DNA of 64,000 nucleotides from Paraburkholderia sp. (lineage in GTDB: Bacteria > Pseudomonadota > Gammaproteobacteria > Burkholderiales > Burkholderiaceae): NCBI RefSeq assembly GCF_024281035.1, contig NZ_JAMXLH010000029.1, positions 248,001 to 312,000 of the forward strand, read 5' to 3'. Below, piece by piece: positions 18,177 to 29,123 of this stretch. The translations under genes and the position numbers were made by a program. The notes beneath the pieces are model-generated. The model saw nothing but the letters and a program-made list of their open reading frames with translations. It was not told the origin of the DNA and did no database searches. Position 1 is the stretch's first letter. Every line of letters begins with the position of its first letter.

Positions 18177-18662
18177 TTATCCGCGCTCATTCCATGAATC
18201 GGTAAATTTTATATTTCCATCGAGATAATGCCATGTGATACGGTCATACATCATGGAGATCGATTCGACGTGATTGAGAGCGGATGTCCGCGTCAGCCTG
18301 CTATTTGCCATTCCAGGATTAATACCGCAGACCTTTACGCCTTCGAACAGCATCACGAAATATACTTGCTCTTTTCCCGCATCATTGATGCGGTACCACT
18401 TGATTTCAGCTGATTGCAGCGTTTGCCCTGTCGCCACAGCCTTATAAAGGTAAGGTGTCGCAGAGTCAAACTCCTTTTCGAACGCAATCGGTGAGTGGGT
18501 TCGCGTGCCAGTAATTTTGCCGTTAGCAGCGTCTACCGGCAATCTCACGCCGTGGCTAAAACTGATGATTTCGATGCTGCCTTCGCGCTCCTGAATGGTT
18601 GATGAACCGTTTATGCGCGCACCGCCATCGTCTTTAAGCCACATATACGCTGGAATTGGCAT
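18177..18662 (-). CDS. hcp: Hcp family T6SS tube protein
   Basis: Forms hexameric rings of the type VI secretion tube and can carry small effectors in its lumen. The 161-aa sequence begins MPIPAYMWLKDDGGARI and has the family blocks EGSIEIISFSHGV, TGTRTHSPIAFEKEFDSATPYLYKA and the C-terminal ITWHYLDGNIKFTDSWNERG. The last block resembles enterobacterial Hcp proteins, as I remember them. A good AAGGAG site precedes the ATG. It is an orphan hcp with no other T6SS structural gene in the window, and it is followed by the DUF2778 gene in the same direction. Confidence 0.92.
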   Translation of the reverse strand: MPIPAYMWLKDDGGARINGSSTIQEREGSIEIISFSHGVRLPVDAANGKITGTRTHSPIAFEKEFDSATPYLYKAVATGQTLQSAEIKWYRINDAGKEQVYFVMLFEGVKVCGINPGMANSRLTRTSALNHVESISMMYDRITWHYLDGNIKFTDSWNERG

Positions 18663-18943
18663 ATTAAAATCACTCCTTGGGAAAAGTTAACCAAAATAAA
18701 ATCTCTTCATGATCAACAGAATGATCCACGAGACTGAATTCGGCGTTAACACTTTTACCGGAGTAAATTTACATGTCAGTTGGTGCGGTGCGATTTTCGT
18801 AAAAATCCTATATTTAACAAAATCGCATATTAAATTTACACCCTCCCACATCTGATTTTGAGATGCAGTCCGAAAAGATGTGGGAAGTATTTTGCATACT
18901 GCGCATACCACATCGGGGCATGCGTGCAAACGCATATTAAAGC
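18663..18943 (-). promoter_or_regulatory. AT-rich upstream region of the hcp-effector operon
   Basis: About 280 bp clearly richer in A+T than the surrounding chromosome, containing many TATTTT/TAAATT words and two copies of TAAATTTACA (18764-18773 and 18831-18840). It should hold the islet promoter, but several -10-like boxes compete and I cannot choose one. Open frames in it lack ribosome sites and family features. The composition would suit silencing by an H-NS-like protein. Confidence 0.5.
18844..18885. repeat. 10-bp perfect inverted repeat upstream of hcp
   Basis: TCCCACATCT (18844-18853) and AGATGTGGGA (18876-18885) are separated by 22 bp. It could be an operator for a dimeric regulator or a weak hairpin. 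It is about 180 bp upstream of the hcp start. Confidence 0.6.
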
Positions 18944-18951
18944 GCGTAAAA

Positions 18952-18973
18952 AAGCCGACCCGAAGGCCGGCTT
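18952..18973 (-). terminator. Rho-independent terminator of purL
   Basis: Read on the minus strand the hairpin is AAGCCGGCC-TTCG-GGTCGGCTT followed by TTTTACG, with a stabilising UUCG-type loop. It lies 34 bp after the purL stop and marks the right edge of the islet. Confidence 0.9.
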
Positions 18974-19006
18974 GTGCATTGGCGAATCAAGCGCGCGGCG
19001 TGCGGC

Positions 19007-22000
19007 TTAACCGACCCACTTACGCGCGTTGCGGAATGCACGCATCCACGGGCTCGCCTCGCCCCATGCCTGCGGATGCCAGCTCATCGTCACGGTGCGC
19101 TGCACGCGCTCGGTGTGCGGCATCAGGACGGTAAAGCGGCCATCGGGCGTCGTCACCGACGTGATGCCCTGCGGCGAGCCGTTCGGATTGAACGGATAGC
19201 GCTCGGTCGCCTGCCCCTGGTGATCGACATAACGCATCGCCACGGCAACCTTCGTCAGATCGCCTTGCTGCGAGAAGTCCGCGAACCCTTCGCCGTGCGC
19301 GACCGCCACCGGAATGCGCGAGCCTTCCATGCCGGCGAAGAAGATTGACGGCGAACCTTGCACTTCGACGAGCGAGAAGCGCGCTTCGAACTGCTCCGAC
19401 TTGTTGCGCGTGAACTTCGGCCACGCGTCGGCGCCCGGAATCATCGAGGCGAGGCTCGACATCATCTGGCAGCCGTTGCAGATGCCGAGTGCGAACGTGT
19501 CCTCGCGTGCGAAGAAGGCCGCGAACATGTCCGCAAGTTGCGCGTTGAAGCGGATCGTCTTCGCCCAGCCCTCGCCCGCACCGAGCACGTCGCCGTACGA
19601 AAAACCGCCGCAGGCCACGGCGCCCGCGAAATCGGCGAGCGTCGCGCGGCCTTCGAGCAGGTCGCTCATATGGACGTCGTGCGCATCGAAGCCTGCACGG
19701 TCGAATGCGTACGCGGTTTCGAGGTGCGAGTTCACGCCCTGCTCGCGCAGGATCGCCACCCGCGGACGCGCGCCCGTGGCGACGAACGGTGCGGCGATGT
19801 CGTCGGACGGATCGAACGTCAGATGCGGCGTCATGCCCGGATCGGCGGCGTCGAGGAGCGCGTCGTATTCGGCGTCGGCGCAGGCCGGATTGTCGCGCAG
19901 GCGCGCAATGCGCCAGCTCACTTCGCTCCACGCGCGCTGCAGTTCGGCGCGCGGCGCCTGATAGATGCGCTTCGCGTCGCGATAGATCTCGATGGCGTCA
20001 CGGTCGTTCAGATGGCCGATCACGTGCGAACAGGCCGACAGGCCGTGCTGGCGCAGCACTGCGAACACGGCGTCGCGCTGCTGGGCGGGCACCTGGATCA
20101 CGGCGCCGAGTTCTTCCGCGAACAGCGCGCGCAGCGTGCGGTCTTCACGACGGCCGCTTGTTTGTTGCGTCCAGTCTTTCGCGTCGCCGTAATCGGATTC
20201 GTGTTCGGTGTCCAGCGTAAGCATGTCGACGTTCAGCGACACGCCCACGTGACCCGCGAACGCCATTTCGCACACCGTCGCCCACAGGCCGCCGTCCGAG
20301 CGGTCATGGTAGGCAAGCAGCTGCTCGTTGGCGTTGAGTTGCTGGATCGCCGTGAAGAAGTGCTTGAGGTCTTCTGCGCTGTCGACGTCGGGCACCGCGT
20401 GGCCCACCTGCTGCGTGACCTGCGCGAAGATGCTGCCGCCGAGCCGGTTCTTGCCGCGGCCAAGGTCGATCACGATCAGCACCGATTCGCCGGCCTCGTC
20501 AACGCGGCGCAGTTGCGGCGTGAGATGGCGGCGCACGTCGTCGACTTGCGCGAACGCCGAGATGATCAGCGACACCGGCGCGACCACTTCCTTCGCGACG
20601 CCCTGTTCGTTCCACTTGGTGCGCATCGACAACGAATCCTTGCCCACCGGAATGCCAATGCCGAGCGCCGGGCACAGCTCCATGCCGATCGCCTTCACGG
20701 TGTCGTAGAGCGCGGCATCTTCGCCGGGCGCGCCGCACGCGGCCATCCAGTTCGCCGAGAGCTTGAGCTTGTCGAGCGAGGCGATGGGTGCGCACGCAAT
20801 GTTCGTGACGGCCTCGCCGATGGCCATGCGGCCCGACGCAGGCGCGTCGATCACGGCGAGCGGCGTGCGCTCGGCCATCGTCATCGCTTCGCCCTTGTAG
20901 CCCGCGTAATCAAGCGTCGTGATCGCGCAGTCGGCGACCGGCACCTGCCACGGGCCGACCATCTGGTCGCGCACGCTCGTGCCACCCACCGAGCGGTCGC
21001 CGATCGTGATGAGGAAGGACTTGCTGCCGACAGTCGGATGACGCAGCACGCTCTTCGCGACTTCGTCGAACGCCACGCCGGTCACGTCGACCGGCACGAG
21101 CGGCGTGCTCGCGTGCTCGACGTCGCGGTGCATGCGCGGCGGCTTGCCGAGCAGAATGTCCATCGGCATGTCCACCGGCTGGTGGTTGCCGTTCGCGGCC
21201 AGCGCCTTTTCGTCGGTGTCGATGAGCTTCAGTTCGCGCTCGGCGCTTGCCACGCCGACCACCGCGAACGGGCAGCGCTCGCGCGTGCAGATCGCTTCGA
21301 ACATGGGCAGGTCGGCGGGCGAAATCGCGAGGACGTAGCGCTCCTGCGCTTCGTTCGACCAGATTTCGCGCGGCGACAGCCCCGACTCTTCGAGCTGGAC
21401 CTTGCGCAGTTCGAAGCGCGCGCCCTTGTCCGCGCCGTCGACGAGTTCCGGGAACGCGTTCGAAAGGCCGCCCGCGCCGACGTCATGAATGCTCAGGATC
21501 GGATTCTGCTCGCCAAGTTGCCAGCACGAGTTGATGACTTCCTGCGCGCGACGCTCGATTTCCGGGTTGCCGCGCTGGACCGAATCGAAGTCGAGCTGTG
21601 CCGTGTTCGTGCCGGTGGCCATCGAACTGGCCGCGCCGCCGCCCATGCCGATGCGCATGCCCGGGCCGCCGATCTGGATCAGCAGCGAGCCTTCGGGCAA
21701 GTCGTGCTTGTGCGTGTGCTGCGCGCTGATGTTGCCGATGCCGCCCGCGATCATGATCGGCTTGTGATAGCCGCGCACGGTGCCTGCAACGTTCTGCTCG
21801 TAGACGCGGAAGTAGCCGCCGAGATTCGGGCGGCCGAATTCGTTGTTGAACGCAGCGCCGCCGACCGGGCCGTCGATCATGATCTGCAGCGGCGACGCGA
21901 TGCGGTCCGGACGACCATAAGCGGTGGCTTCGTCGGCGGGATTGCGGTGCGCGAGCGGCGTGGCGGCGTCGCGCGCGTTCTCCCAGGATTCGCGCGCATC

Positions 22001-23095
22001 GGGCAGTTCGAGGTTCGAGACCGTGAAGCCCGTGAGACCGGCCTTCGGACGCGCGCCGCGACCCGTCGCGCCCTCGTCGCGGATTTCGCCGCCCGCGCCG
22101 GTTGCGGCGCCCGGGAACGGCGAGATCGCGGTCGGGTGGTTGTGCGTCTCCACCTTCATCAGCGTGTGCGTGAGTTCGGTGTGGCGGCCGTACTGCTCGG
22201 CGGGTGCGCCCGCGCTACCCGCCTTGCGCGGGAACCAGCGCTCCGCGACCGCGCCTTCCATGATCGAGGAATTGTCCGAATATGCGACGATCGTGCCCTG
22301 CGGACTCACCTTTTCGGTGTTGCGGATCATCGCGAAGAGCGACAGATCCTGCTCCTGACCGTCGATGGTCCAGCTCGCGTTGAAGATCTTGTGGCGGCAG
22401 TGCTCGCTGTTGGCCTGCGCGAACATCATCAGTTCGACATCGGTGGGATTGCGTTCGAGCTTTGTGAACGCATCGACGAGATAGTCGATCTCGTCGTCGG
22501 CGAGCGCGAGGCCCAGTTCGCCGTTCGCGGTCTCGAGCGCCTTGCGGCCGTGGCCGAGCACATCCACGGTCTGCATCGGCTTCGCGGGCAGTTCGTCGAA
22601 GAGGTGCAAGGCCGTGTCGCGCGAGCCAGCCACGCTTTCGGTCATGCGATCGTGCAGCGCCGCCGCAACCGCTTCGCGCGCTTCGTCGGAAAGCGTTTTC
22701 TTGCCGCCGAGGATGCCCGATTTCAGCACCACCGTGTACTCGACGCCGCGCTCGATGCGGCGCACCTGTTCGAGGCCGCAGTGGTGCGCGATGTCGGTGG
22801 CCTTGCTCGCCCACGGCGAAACCGTGCCAAAGCGCGGCACGACGAGGAACGTTACCGTACTGCCGCGCTCCTGCGGCGCCGCGAACGGCGCGCCGTAGTG
22901 CATCAGCGCCTCGATCTTCGCGCTGTCCTCAGGGGTGAGCGGCGCAGCCGAATTGACGAAATGCAGATACTGGCCGTACACGCCGACGATGTTGGCGTCG
23001 AAGCTTGCACCGATACGCTGGAGCGTTTCAAGCAGGCGGGTTTGACGGAAGTCGGAGAGGGCCGAAGCACCGGGGAAACACGAGAAGTGGGCCAT
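19007..23095 (-). CDS. purL: Phosphoribosylformylglycinamidine synthase (FGAM synthase), large single-chain form
   Basis: Fourth step of de novo purine synthesis: FGAR + ATP + glutamine to FGAM. The 1362-aa protein is the full-length proteobacterial type. The N-terminus [17 protein letters not shown] is typical; the synthase core shows [33 protein letters not shown] and the second half [13 protein letters not shown]. The C-terminal glutaminase domain has the nucleophile Cys1206 in LGICNGCQM and the His/Glu region near SWHPQAWGE. The start at 23095 fits the family; the frame stays open upstream to 24577, but that part is an antisense shadow of the next gene. Confidence 0.97.
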   Translation of the reverse strand: MAHFSCFPGASALSDFRQTRLLETLQRIGASFDANIVGVYGQYLHFVNSAAPLTPEDSAKIEALMHYGAPFAAPQERGSTVTFLVVPRFGTVSPWASKATDIAHHCGLEQVRRIERGVEYTVVLKSGILGGKKTLSDEAREAVAAALHDRMTESVAGSRDTALHLFDELPAKPMQTVDVLGHGRKALETANGELGLALADDEIDYLVDAFTKLERNPTDVELMMFAQANSEHCRHKIFNASWTIDGQEQDLSLFAMIRNTEKVSPQGTIVAYSDNSSIMEGAVAERWFPRKAGSAGAPAEQYGRHTELTHTLMKVETHNHPTAISPFPGAATGAGGEIRDEGATGRGARPKAGLTGFTVSNLELPDARESWENARDAATPLAHRNPADEATAYGRPDRIASPLQIMIDGPVGGAAFNNEFGRPNLGGYFRVYEQNVAGTVRGYHKPIMIAGGIGNISAQHTHKHDLPEGSLLIQIGGPGMRIGMGGGAASSMATGTNTAQLDFDSVQRGNPEIERRAQEVINSCWQLGEQNPILSIHDVGAGGLSNAFPELVDGADKGARFELRKVQLEESGLSPREIWSNEAQERYVLAISPADLPMFEAICTRERCPFAVVGVASAERELKLIDTDEKALAANGNHQPVDMPMDILLGKPPRMHRDVEHASTPLVPVDVTGVAFDEVAKSVLRHPTVGSKSFLITIGDRSVGGTSVRDQMVGPWQVPVADCAITTLDYAGYKGEAMTMAERTPLAVIDAPASGRMAIGEAVTNIACAPIASLDKLKLSANWMAACGAPGEDAALYDTVKAIGMELCPALGIGIPVGKDSLSMRTKWNEQGVAKEVVAPVSLIISAFAQVDDVRRHLTPQLRRVDEAGESVLIVIDLGRGKNRLGGSIFAQVTQQVGHAVPDVDSAEDLKHFFTAIQQLNANEQLLAYHDRSDGGLWATVCEMAFAGHVGVSLNVDMLTLDTEHESDYGDAKDWTQQTSGRREDRTLRALFAEELGAVIQVPAQQRDAVFAVLRQHGLSACSHVIGHLNDRDAIEIYRDAKRIYQAPRAELQRAWSEVSWRIARLRDNPACADAEYDALLDAADPGMTPHLTFDPSDDIAAPFVATGARPRVAILREQGVNSHLETAYAFDRAGFDAHDVHMSDLLEGRATLADFAGAVACGGFSYGDVLGAGEGWAKTIRFNAQLADMFAAFFAREDTFALGICNGCQMMSSLASMIPGADAWPKFTRNKSEQFEARFSLVEVQGSPSIFFAGMEGSRIPVAVAHGEGFADFSQQGDLTKVAVAMRYVDHQGQATERYPFNPNGSPQGITSVTTPDGRFTVLMPHTERVQRTVTMSWHPQAWGEASPWMRAFRNARKWVG

Positions 23096-23204
23096 GGACT
23101 GGGACGTTGCGTCGAGGTTGCGTCGAAATTGCGTCGCGGAATTCGCCTCGCACGGCGGCGATGAGTCGCGCAAGGCGGCGACGGCAGGCGAAAGGGAGTC
23201 CGCA

Positions 23205-23210
23205 ATTATA
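23205..23210 (-). promoter_or_regulatory. Candidate -10 element of purL
   Basis: A perfect TATAAT on the minus strand, 110 bp upstream of the purL start, in the 306-bp gap between the divergent purL and DadA-like genes. No TTGACA-like -35 box sits at 16-18 bp, so strength is uncertain. I see no other distinct element in this gap. Confidence 0.4.
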
Positions 23211-23401
23211 GCGCGGAAGGCCCGCCCCGGCCCGGCAGACGCAGCGCTTACCCTTTGCGCGCATGGCGAGCCGCCCCGTTTGGCTGCTATGATTGCGCGT
23301 TTCACCCGATCGGCTCGCAAAAAAACGCGCGCCGCACGCCCCACCCCTGGCACGGCGCCCCATTCCCGTCGGCGCGCCGTCCGCCTGCAGATCGTATTGT
23401 C

Positions 23402-24697
23402 ATGGATGTCATCGTCATTGGCGGCGGAATCGCCGGCGTCGCCACAGCCTACCAGTTGCGCGCGGCGGGTCACCGCGTCTGCGTGGTCGAACGCCATGCG
23501 ACGGTTGCGCAAGGCGCCACCTATGGCCACAGCGGCGTCGTGCTGCCCACTCCGCTCGACGTCTGGTTCGGCCCCACCTTTTTGCGCGGTGGACGGCACA
23601 GCGCGGGCGGCGTGATCTGCAGAACGGGATTCGGGGGCCAGGCACGCGCATTCGTCAAGCGGCTGCGCACGCTGCACGGCTCCGAAGCCTTCGCGGCCCG
23701 CTACGCGCAACTGCGCCCGCTGATCGAGGCCGCCGAAAGCGCGCTCGGCGACGCCGAAAACCGCTTCCAGCTCGAATACGAACAGCGCAAGGGCCTGCTC
23801 TACCTCGTGCGCAGCACCGGCGAATGGGCGCTCACGCAACCCGCGCTCGAACTGCTGCGCCGCTTCGAGGTGCCGCATCACGCACTGAGCGCAGCCGAAT
23901 GCGTCGCGTTCGAGCACAACATTCCCGCCGATCCGCCGTTTGCGGGCGGCGTGCACTTCGATTCGGGGCGCGTGGCGAACTGCCCGCTCTTCGTGAAGCA
24001 GCTCAAGCAGCTGCTCGACAACAACGGCGGCGTGCAATTCCAGACCGGCCGCGAAGTCAGCGCGATCCGGCTCGAGAGCGGCCGCGCCGCCGTCGAGCTC
24101 GCGCCGCGCCTGCCCGAGGACGCCCGCACGCGCGACGTCGAAGTCATCTCCGGCGACGCCGTGGTCGTGGCGGCGGGCGCGCAGACGCCGCGCCTCGTGG
24201 CGCCATTCGGCGTCAAGCTGCCGCTTTATCCGTTGCGCGTGCACACATTGAGCGCGCCGGTCGCGCATGAGGAATGCGTGCCGCACGCGACGATCGTCGA
24301 CACCGCCAGGCGCGTCGCCGTCACGCGTATGAATCACCGTCTGCGGATTTCGGGTGGCGGCGTGCTGCTGCGCACGCGCCAGGCCGAAGAACCACTCGCC
24401 GAAGCACTCACCGAGCAGGCGCTGGCGCTGCTCGGCGAAGCTTCGCGCGACTGGGCGCCGGGCGCGGCGCGAATTTCCGCCGCACTGGCGTGGGAAGGCA
24501 TGAAGCTGCTGTCGGCGGACGGCCTGCCCGCGGTGGGTAACGCCGGTCATCCGCGGCTCTTCGTCAACGCCGGGCACGGCCCGGCAGGCTGGGCGCTCGC
24601 GCTCGGCTCGGCGCAGCTCGTCGCGCAGCAGATCACGGGCATCAAGTCCGATCTTCCGGACGACACCGTCGCCGCCCTGCGGCCGGATCGCGGGTAA
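23402..24697 (+). CDS. FAD-dependent oxidoreductase, D-amino-acid dehydrogenase (DadA)-like
   Basis: DAO-family flavoenzyme of 431 aa. It starts [19 protein letters not shown] with the dinucleotide-binding GxGxxG motif at residues 7-12, followed by an acidic residue at the end of strand 2 (CVVERHA). The C-terminal [18 protein letters not shown] closes the FAD site, and [10 protein letters not shown] resembles the DadA substrate loop. It is membrane-associated in the DadA branch, but no clear helix is seen here. It is a dehydrogenase of D-amino acids or a related amine; the exact substrate is not determined. Confidence 0.88.
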   Translation: MDVIVIGGGIAGVATAYQLRAAGHRVCVVERHATVAQGATYGHSGVVLPTPLDVWFGPTFLRGGRHSAGGVICRTGFGGQARAFVKRLRTLHGSEAFAARYAQLRPLIEAAESALGDAENRFQLEYEQRKGLLYLVRSTGEWALTQPALELLRRFEVPHHALSAAECVAFEHNIPADPPFAGGVHFDSGRVANCPLFVKQLKQLLDNNGGVQFQTGREVSAIRLESGRAAVELAPRLPEDARTRDVEVISGDAVVVAAGAQTPRLVAPFGVKLPLYPLRVHTLSAPVAHEECVPHATIVDTARRVAVTRMNHRLRISGGGVLLRTRQAEEPLAEALTEQALALLGEASRDWAPGAARISAALAWEGMKLLSADGLPAVGNAGHPRLFVNAGHGPAGWALALGSAQLVAQQITGIKSDLPDDTVAALRPDRG

Positions 24698-24844
24698 GCC
24701 GCTCTACCTCTGCACCGCGCCCGGCGAAGCTGCCTGGATGCAGTCCGGGCGCGCGGCAAGCCCCGGTTTCGACAAGAACGCGGAGCCCCACGACGCGATG
24801 GCTCGGGTATCGTTGCACTGTCGATATCACGATCCACCCTCGCC

Positions 24845-26428
24845 ATGTCCGCCACGCCGCTGCCCGCCTCCACCGCACCGACGCTCTTCACGCCCCACGA
24901 CCGGCCCGTGCCGCTCCTGACCGTCGAGGAACTGCGCGTCTGCGAAACCGCTGCGCAGGCCGGTCTGCCCGAACACACGCTCATGGCCCGCGCCGGAGCC
25001 GCCACCGCACGCTTCCTGAACGAGCAGATCGCACACGCGCCCTCGCCCGCCGCTGACAAACCCGTCTGGTTCGCGGCCGGGCCGGGCAATAACGGCGGCG
25101 ATGCGCTCGTCGTTGCGACGGAACTGCATCGGGCGGGCGTAGCTGTCGAAGTCTGCATGCCGGTCGAGGTCAAACCCGACGACGCGCGCTGGGCGCTGAG
25201 CGTTGCGCGCGCTGCAGGCATTCCCATCACGGCTGCGCCGCCCGCCTCGTTCGACGCATATGGCTGGCTCGTCGACGGGATGTTCGGCATCGGACTCGCG
25301 CGCGGGCTCGACGGCGTTTTCGCGGATCTCGCAGCACGGCTCTCGGCACGCGCGAGAAGCCATGGCCACGTACTTGCGCTCGACGTGCCGAGCGGCCTCG
25401 ACAGCGACACGGGCAACGTCGTCGGCAGCGGGCCTGCCGTGCGCGCAACCCACACGGTCACGTTCATCGCGGCCAAGCCCGGCCTCTACACCGGCGCGGG
25501 CCGCGACCATGCGGGCGCCGTGAGCGTCGCACCGATCGGCATCGACACGGAAGCTCAACCATCGGCCGCCCGCCTCAATGCGCCCGCCCTCTTCGCCTCC
25601 TGGCTGCCCGCGCGCGATTACGCGACGCACAAGGGCACATTCGGCACGCTGGCCGTCATCGGCGGCGACACCGGCATGTGCGGCGCGCCCATTCTCGCAG
25701 CCCGCGCCGCGCTCCTCTCAGGTGCGGGCAAGGTCCATGTGGGATTCATCGGCAGCGATGCGCCGCCCTACGATCCGCCGCATCCCGAACTGATGCTGCA
25801 CGCGGCAGACACGCTCGACACCGATGCCATGGATGCAATCGCGGCAGGCTGCGGCATGGGCGGCAGCGTTGCGGCGCGCAATCTCGTCGAATCGATCCTG
25901 CAGTTGAACGTCCCCGTGCTGCTCGATGCCGACGCGCTCAATCTCGTCGCGGGCGACGACGCGCTCGGCGCACGTATCGCCACGCGCGGCACGCCGTGCG
26001 TGATCACGCCGCATCCTCTGGAAGCCGCCCGCCTGCTTGCTGCGGATACGGCTTTCGTGCAACGAGACCGCGTCGCGGCTGCGCGCGCGCTGGCGGCGCG
26101 CTTCTCCGCGGTAGCCGTGCTCAAGGGCAGCGGCACGATCATCGCGGCACCCGATGGCCGCATCGCCATCAATCCAACCGGCAACGCGGCACTCGCGACA
26201 GGCGGCACGGGCGACGTGCTCGGCGGCCTGATCGGCGCGCTGCTCGCGCAGCGGCTGCCGCCGTTCGAAGCGGCCCTCGCAGGCGTCTGGCTGCACGGCC
26301 TCGCCGCCGAGGCGCTCTGCGCGGAAGGCGGCGGACCGGCCGGTCTCGCGGCAGGCGAACTCGCACCGAGGGTGCGGCGGCTCATGAACCGGCTGTTTTA
26401 TCCGTCACGGGACGAGCGCAACGCGTAA
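24845..26428 (+). CDS. nnr: Bifunctional NAD(P)H-hydrate epimerase / ADP-dependent NAD(P)H-hydrate dehydratase
   Basis: Repairs hydrated NADH/NADPH. The 527-aa fusion has an N-terminal YjeF epimerase domain (about 20-230) with AGPGNNGGDALV and LDVPSGLDSDTG. The C-terminal ribokinase-like dehydratase domain (about 250-515) has HKGTFGTLAVIGGDTGMCGAPILA, ITPHPLEAARLL, LKGSGTIIAAPDG and the catalytic/phosphate-binding TGGTGDVLGGLIGALLAQ. Both halves look intact. It lies 147 bp after the DadA-like gene on the same strand. Confidence 0.95.
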   Translation: MSATPLPASTAPTLFTPHDRPVPLLTVEELRVCETAAQAGLPEHTLMARAGAATARFLNEQIAHAPSPAADKPVWFAAGPGNNGGDALVVATELHRAGVAVEVCMPVEVKPDDARWALSVARAAGIPITAAPPASFDAYGWLVDGMFGIGLARGLDGVFADLAARLSARARSHGHVLALDVPSGLDSDTGNVVGSGPAVRATHTVTFIAAKPGLYTGAGRDHAGAVSVAPIGIDTEAQPSAARLNAPALFASWLPARDYATHKGTFGTLAVIGGDTGMCGAPILAARAALLSGAGKVHVGFIGSDAPPYDPPHPELMLHAADTLDTDAMDAIAAGCGMGGSVAARNLVESILQLNVPVLLDADALNLVAGDDALGARIATRGTPCVITPHPLEAARLLAADTAFVQRDRVAAARALAARFSAVAVLKGSGTIIAAPDGRIAINPTGNAALATGGTGDVLGGLIGALLAQRLPPFEAALAGVWLHGLAAEALCAEGGGPAGLAAGELAPRVRRLMNRLFYPSRDERNA

Positions 26429-26685
26429 CGACGCGAGGCGGCACGCCGCTTGCTGGACACGCGTTATGCGCGATGGCTCGCAAACGGACGATCGTGCGTC
26501 TATGGAGACGCCGCCTTCGCGCCCCATCATGACTGCGCAGGTTCACGTGAGCCCGCTATACTGACTCACCACGCCACCGGCATTCATCGAGCGCGGGCGT
26601 GCAACTGCGCCGCGCGCGAAATGCCTCCGCCCGACCGGCGGACGGTATCCGCCGCCTTCCCACCGTGCTTCCTTGCCAGACGAAC

Positions 26686-28311
26686 ATGACGAATCCGCTT
26701 CCTGCATGGTCCGCGCTTCAGACGCACTACGAACAAATCCGCGATGAGCGCCTGCGCGACTGGTTCGCGCCCGCCAACGACACGGCCCCCACCCGCGCCG
26801 AACGCTTCACGTTCACCGGCGGCGGTCTTGCGGCCGATTTCTCGAAAAACCGCATCACCGACGCCACGCTGAATCTGCTCGTGCAGCTCGCGCGCGAAGC
26901 GGGCGTCGAAGCCCGCCGCGACGCGATGTTCGCGGGCGAGATCGTCAATCCGACCGAAGGCCGCGCGGCGCTGCACACCGCGTTGCGCGCGACCGGGCTC
27001 GACGCGCCGTTCCATGCCCAGGTCGTCGCCGAGCGCGCGAAGATGGCGAAGTTCGCCGACGCCGTGCGCAGCGGCGCCTGGACCGGCTACACGGGCAAGC
27101 GCATCCGTCATGTCGTGAATATCGGCATCGGCGGCTCGGATCTCGGGCCGAAGATGGTCGTGCACGCCCTGCAACACCTGGCGGCGCCTGAAATCAGCTC
27201 GCACTTCGTTTCGAACGTCGACGGCGCCGATCTGTGGCGCGTGATCGAGCACATCGATCCCGAAGAGACGCTGGCCATCATCGTCTCGAAGACGTTCACC
27301 ACGCTCGAAACGATGACCAACGCGCGCTCGATGCGCGACTGGTTCGTGCAGAACGGCTGCCCGGAAAGCGCACTCGCGAAGCACTTCGTGGGCGTGTCGG
27401 CAAATCCGGCCGAGGTCGTGAAGTTCGGCATCGCCGCCACGAACGTCTTCGAGATGTGGGACTGGGTGGGCGGCCGCTATTCGCTGTGGTCGGCGGTGGG
27501 CCTCTCGATCATGATCGCGATCGGATCCGCGCAATTCGACGAACTGCTCGCGGGCGCGCACGACATGGACCAGCATTTCCGCGAGGCGCCGCTCGAACGC
27601 AACCTGCCGGTGCTCCTCGCGATGATCGGCGTCTGGTATCGCAACTTCTTCGGCTCGCAGAGCTATCTGGTCGCGCCGTACTCGGAGGCGCTGCACTACC
27701 TGCCCGCCTATCTCCAGCAACTCGAAATGGAGAGCAACGGCAAGTCGGCGCGGCTCGACGGACGGTTCGTCGATTACCCCACCGCCGCCGTCACCTGGGG
27801 CGAGCCCGGCACCAACGGACAGCACGCGTTCTTCCAGATGCTGCACCAGGGGCCGACGATCGTGCCGATCGACTTCATCGCGGTGCTCACGCCGGAACAT
27901 CCGCTTGGCGACCATCATCCGAAGCTGCTCGCCAACTGCTTCGCGCAAAGCGAAGCGCTGATGCTCGGCCGCACCGAAGAAGAAGCGCGCAAGGTGGCGG
28001 GCCCCGACAAGCCCGAACTCGTGCCGCATCTGGTGTTCCCCGGCAACCGGCCGACCACGACGCTGCTTGTCGAAGCGCTCAACGCGCGCACGCTCGGCGC
28101 GCTGATCGCGCTCTACGAGCACAAGGTGCTCGTGCAGGCGTCCGTGTGGAATATCAATCCGTTCGACCAGTGGGGCGTGGAGCTCGGCAAGATTCTCGGC
28201 AAGGTGGTCGAGGCCGATCTCACCGCCGCTACCGGCGATGTGAAGCAGCACGATTCGTCGACGGCAACGCTGATCGCGCGAGCGCGCGCCGCACTCAAGC
28301 GCGCGGAATAA
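26686..28311 (+). CDS. pgi: Glucose-6-phosphate isomerase
   Basis: Interconverts glucose-6-phosphate and fructose-6-phosphate. The 541-aa protein has the PGI signatures [42 protein letters not shown]-like FFQMLHQG and the late block [13 protein letters not shown] chose the ATG at 26686 ([12 protein letters not shown]), which gives the usual N-terminus; the frame is open to 26599 without support. It is followed by a perfect-palindrome terminator. Confidence 0.97.
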   Translation: MTNPLPAWSALQTHYEQIRDERLRDWFAPANDTAPTRAERFTFTGGGLAADFSKNRITDATLNLLVQLAREAGVEARRDAMFAGEIVNPTEGRAALHTALRATGLDAPFHAQVVAERAKMAKFADAVRSGAWTGYTGKRIRHVVNIGIGGSDLGPKMVVHALQHLAAPEISSHFVSNVDGADLWRVIEHIDPEETLAIIVSKTFTTLETMTNARSMRDWFVQNGCPESALAKHFVGVSANPAEVVKFGIAATNVFEMWDWVGGRYSLWSAVGLSIMIAIGSAQFDELLAGAHDMDQHFREAPLERNLPVLLAMIGVWYRNFFGSQSYLVAPYSEALHYLPAYLQQLEMESNGKSARLDGRFVDYPTAAVTWGEPGTNGQHAFFQMLHQGPTIVPIDFIAVLTPEHPLGDHHPKLLANCFAQSEALMLGRTEEEARKVAGPDKPELVPHLVFPGNRPTTTLLVEALNARTLGALIALYEHKVLVQASVWNINPFDQWGVELGKILGKVVEADLTAATGDVKQHDSSTATLIARARAALKRAE

Positions 28312-28338
28312 AAGCGGTAGCAGGTTTCTGACGATGCA

Positions 28339-28366
28339 AAGGGCGTGCGCCGCGGCGCACGCCCTT
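28339..28366. terminator. 28-bp perfect palindrome between convergent pgi and ABC ATPase genes
   Basis: AAGGGCGTGCGCC-GC-GGCGCACGCCCTT, fully self-complementary, with only short T/A stretches beside it. Placement between two convergent genes suggests a shared bidirectional terminator. Confidence 0.7.
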
Positions 28367-28388
28367 CGTCAATGAAGCAGCACGTCAT

Positions 28389-29117
28389 TCAGCGTCCGGC
28401 TTCTTCGATCCTGCCGGAATCGAGCACTTCGCCATGCATCACGCGCCGCCCCGCTTCGATCGTCACCGTCGTATCGCAGCGGCGCGCAAGATCGATGTCG
28501 TGCGTGACCAGCACGAGCGTCGCGCCGTTCGCACGATTCATCTCGAACATCAGATCGATGACCGCGTGGCCCGTGGCGGCGTCGAGACTGCCGGTGGGTT
28601 CGTCGGCAAAGAGGATGGCGGGGTGCGTCACGAATGCGCGCGCAAGCGCCACGCGTTGCTGTTCGCCACCCGAGAGGAGTTTCGGATAGTGCCCCGTTCG
28701 CTGGCCGAGGCCAACGCGTTCGAGCAGCGCGCGCGAGCGCGCGAATGCCTCGCGGGTGGACATGCCGCCCTGCAGTTCAAGCGGCAGCGCGACATTTTCA
28801 AGCGCGGTGAGATGCGGCATCAGCTGGAACGACTGGAACACGAAGCCGACGGAACCGTTGCGCAGCGCCGCGCGTTGATCCTCGGCCATGCCGGTCAACT
28901 CCTCGCCAAGCAAGCGGACGGAGCCCGCGCTCGCGCTATCCAGCCCCGCTAGCAGTCCGAGCAGCGTAGACTTGCCCGAACCCGAAGCGCCGACGATCGC
29001 CACGCTGCTGCCGGCGTGGACGGTGAGATCGATACCGTCGAGTATCGTCAATTCCCCGGTGGCATCGGTGACCCGCTTGCACAATCCGCGCACTTCGATG
29101 ACTGGATCACTATTCAT
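28389..29117 (-). CDS. ybbA: ABC transporter ATP-binding protein (LolD/YbbA-like)
   Basis: Nucleotide-binding subunit of the MacB/LolD class. Walker A GASGSGKSTLL, the class-specific Q-loop FQSFQLMPHLTALENV, signature LSGGEQQRVALARA and Walker B ILFADEPTGSLD are all present. With the ATG at 29117 the protein has 242 aa; an ATG at 29123 is equally possible, since neither has a clear ribosome site. It is divergent from tesA, as ybbA is in E. coli. The partner FtsX-like permease is not adjacent, because the gene faces pgi; it would have to be encoded elsewhere or be missing. Confidence 0.9.
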   Translation of the reverse strand: MNSDPVIEVRGLCKRVTDATGELTILDGIDLTVHAGSSVAIVGASGSGKSTLLGLLAGLDSASAGSVRLLGEELTGMAEDQRAALRNGSVGFVFQSFQLMPHLTALENVALPLELQGGMSTREAFARSRALLERVGLGQRTGHYPKLLSGGEQQRVALARAFVTHPAILFADEPTGSLDAATGHAVIDLMFEMNRANGATLVLVTHDIDLARRCDTTVTIEAGRRVMHGEVLDSGRIEEAGR

Positions 29118-29123
29118 TCGCAT

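Noticed and set aside
18687..18935. 82-codon frame upstream of hcp
   Set aside because: Occupies the AT-rich control region, has no ribosome site and shows no recognisable features.
16862..18973. Prophage or insertion sequence as the source of the islet
   Set aside because: No integrase, transposase, terminal inverted repeats, target duplication or tRNA attachment site is visible at the edges.
19358..23164. 1268-codon open frame on the plus strand opposite purL
   Set aside because: It is the antisense shadow of purL: GC3-biased codons suppress stops on the opposite strand. It is Arg/Ala/His-rich with no domain or ribosome site.
23096..24577. N-terminal extension of purL by about 490 codons
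   Set aside because: It is in frame but antisense to the DadA-like gene. The family N-terminus starts at 23095.
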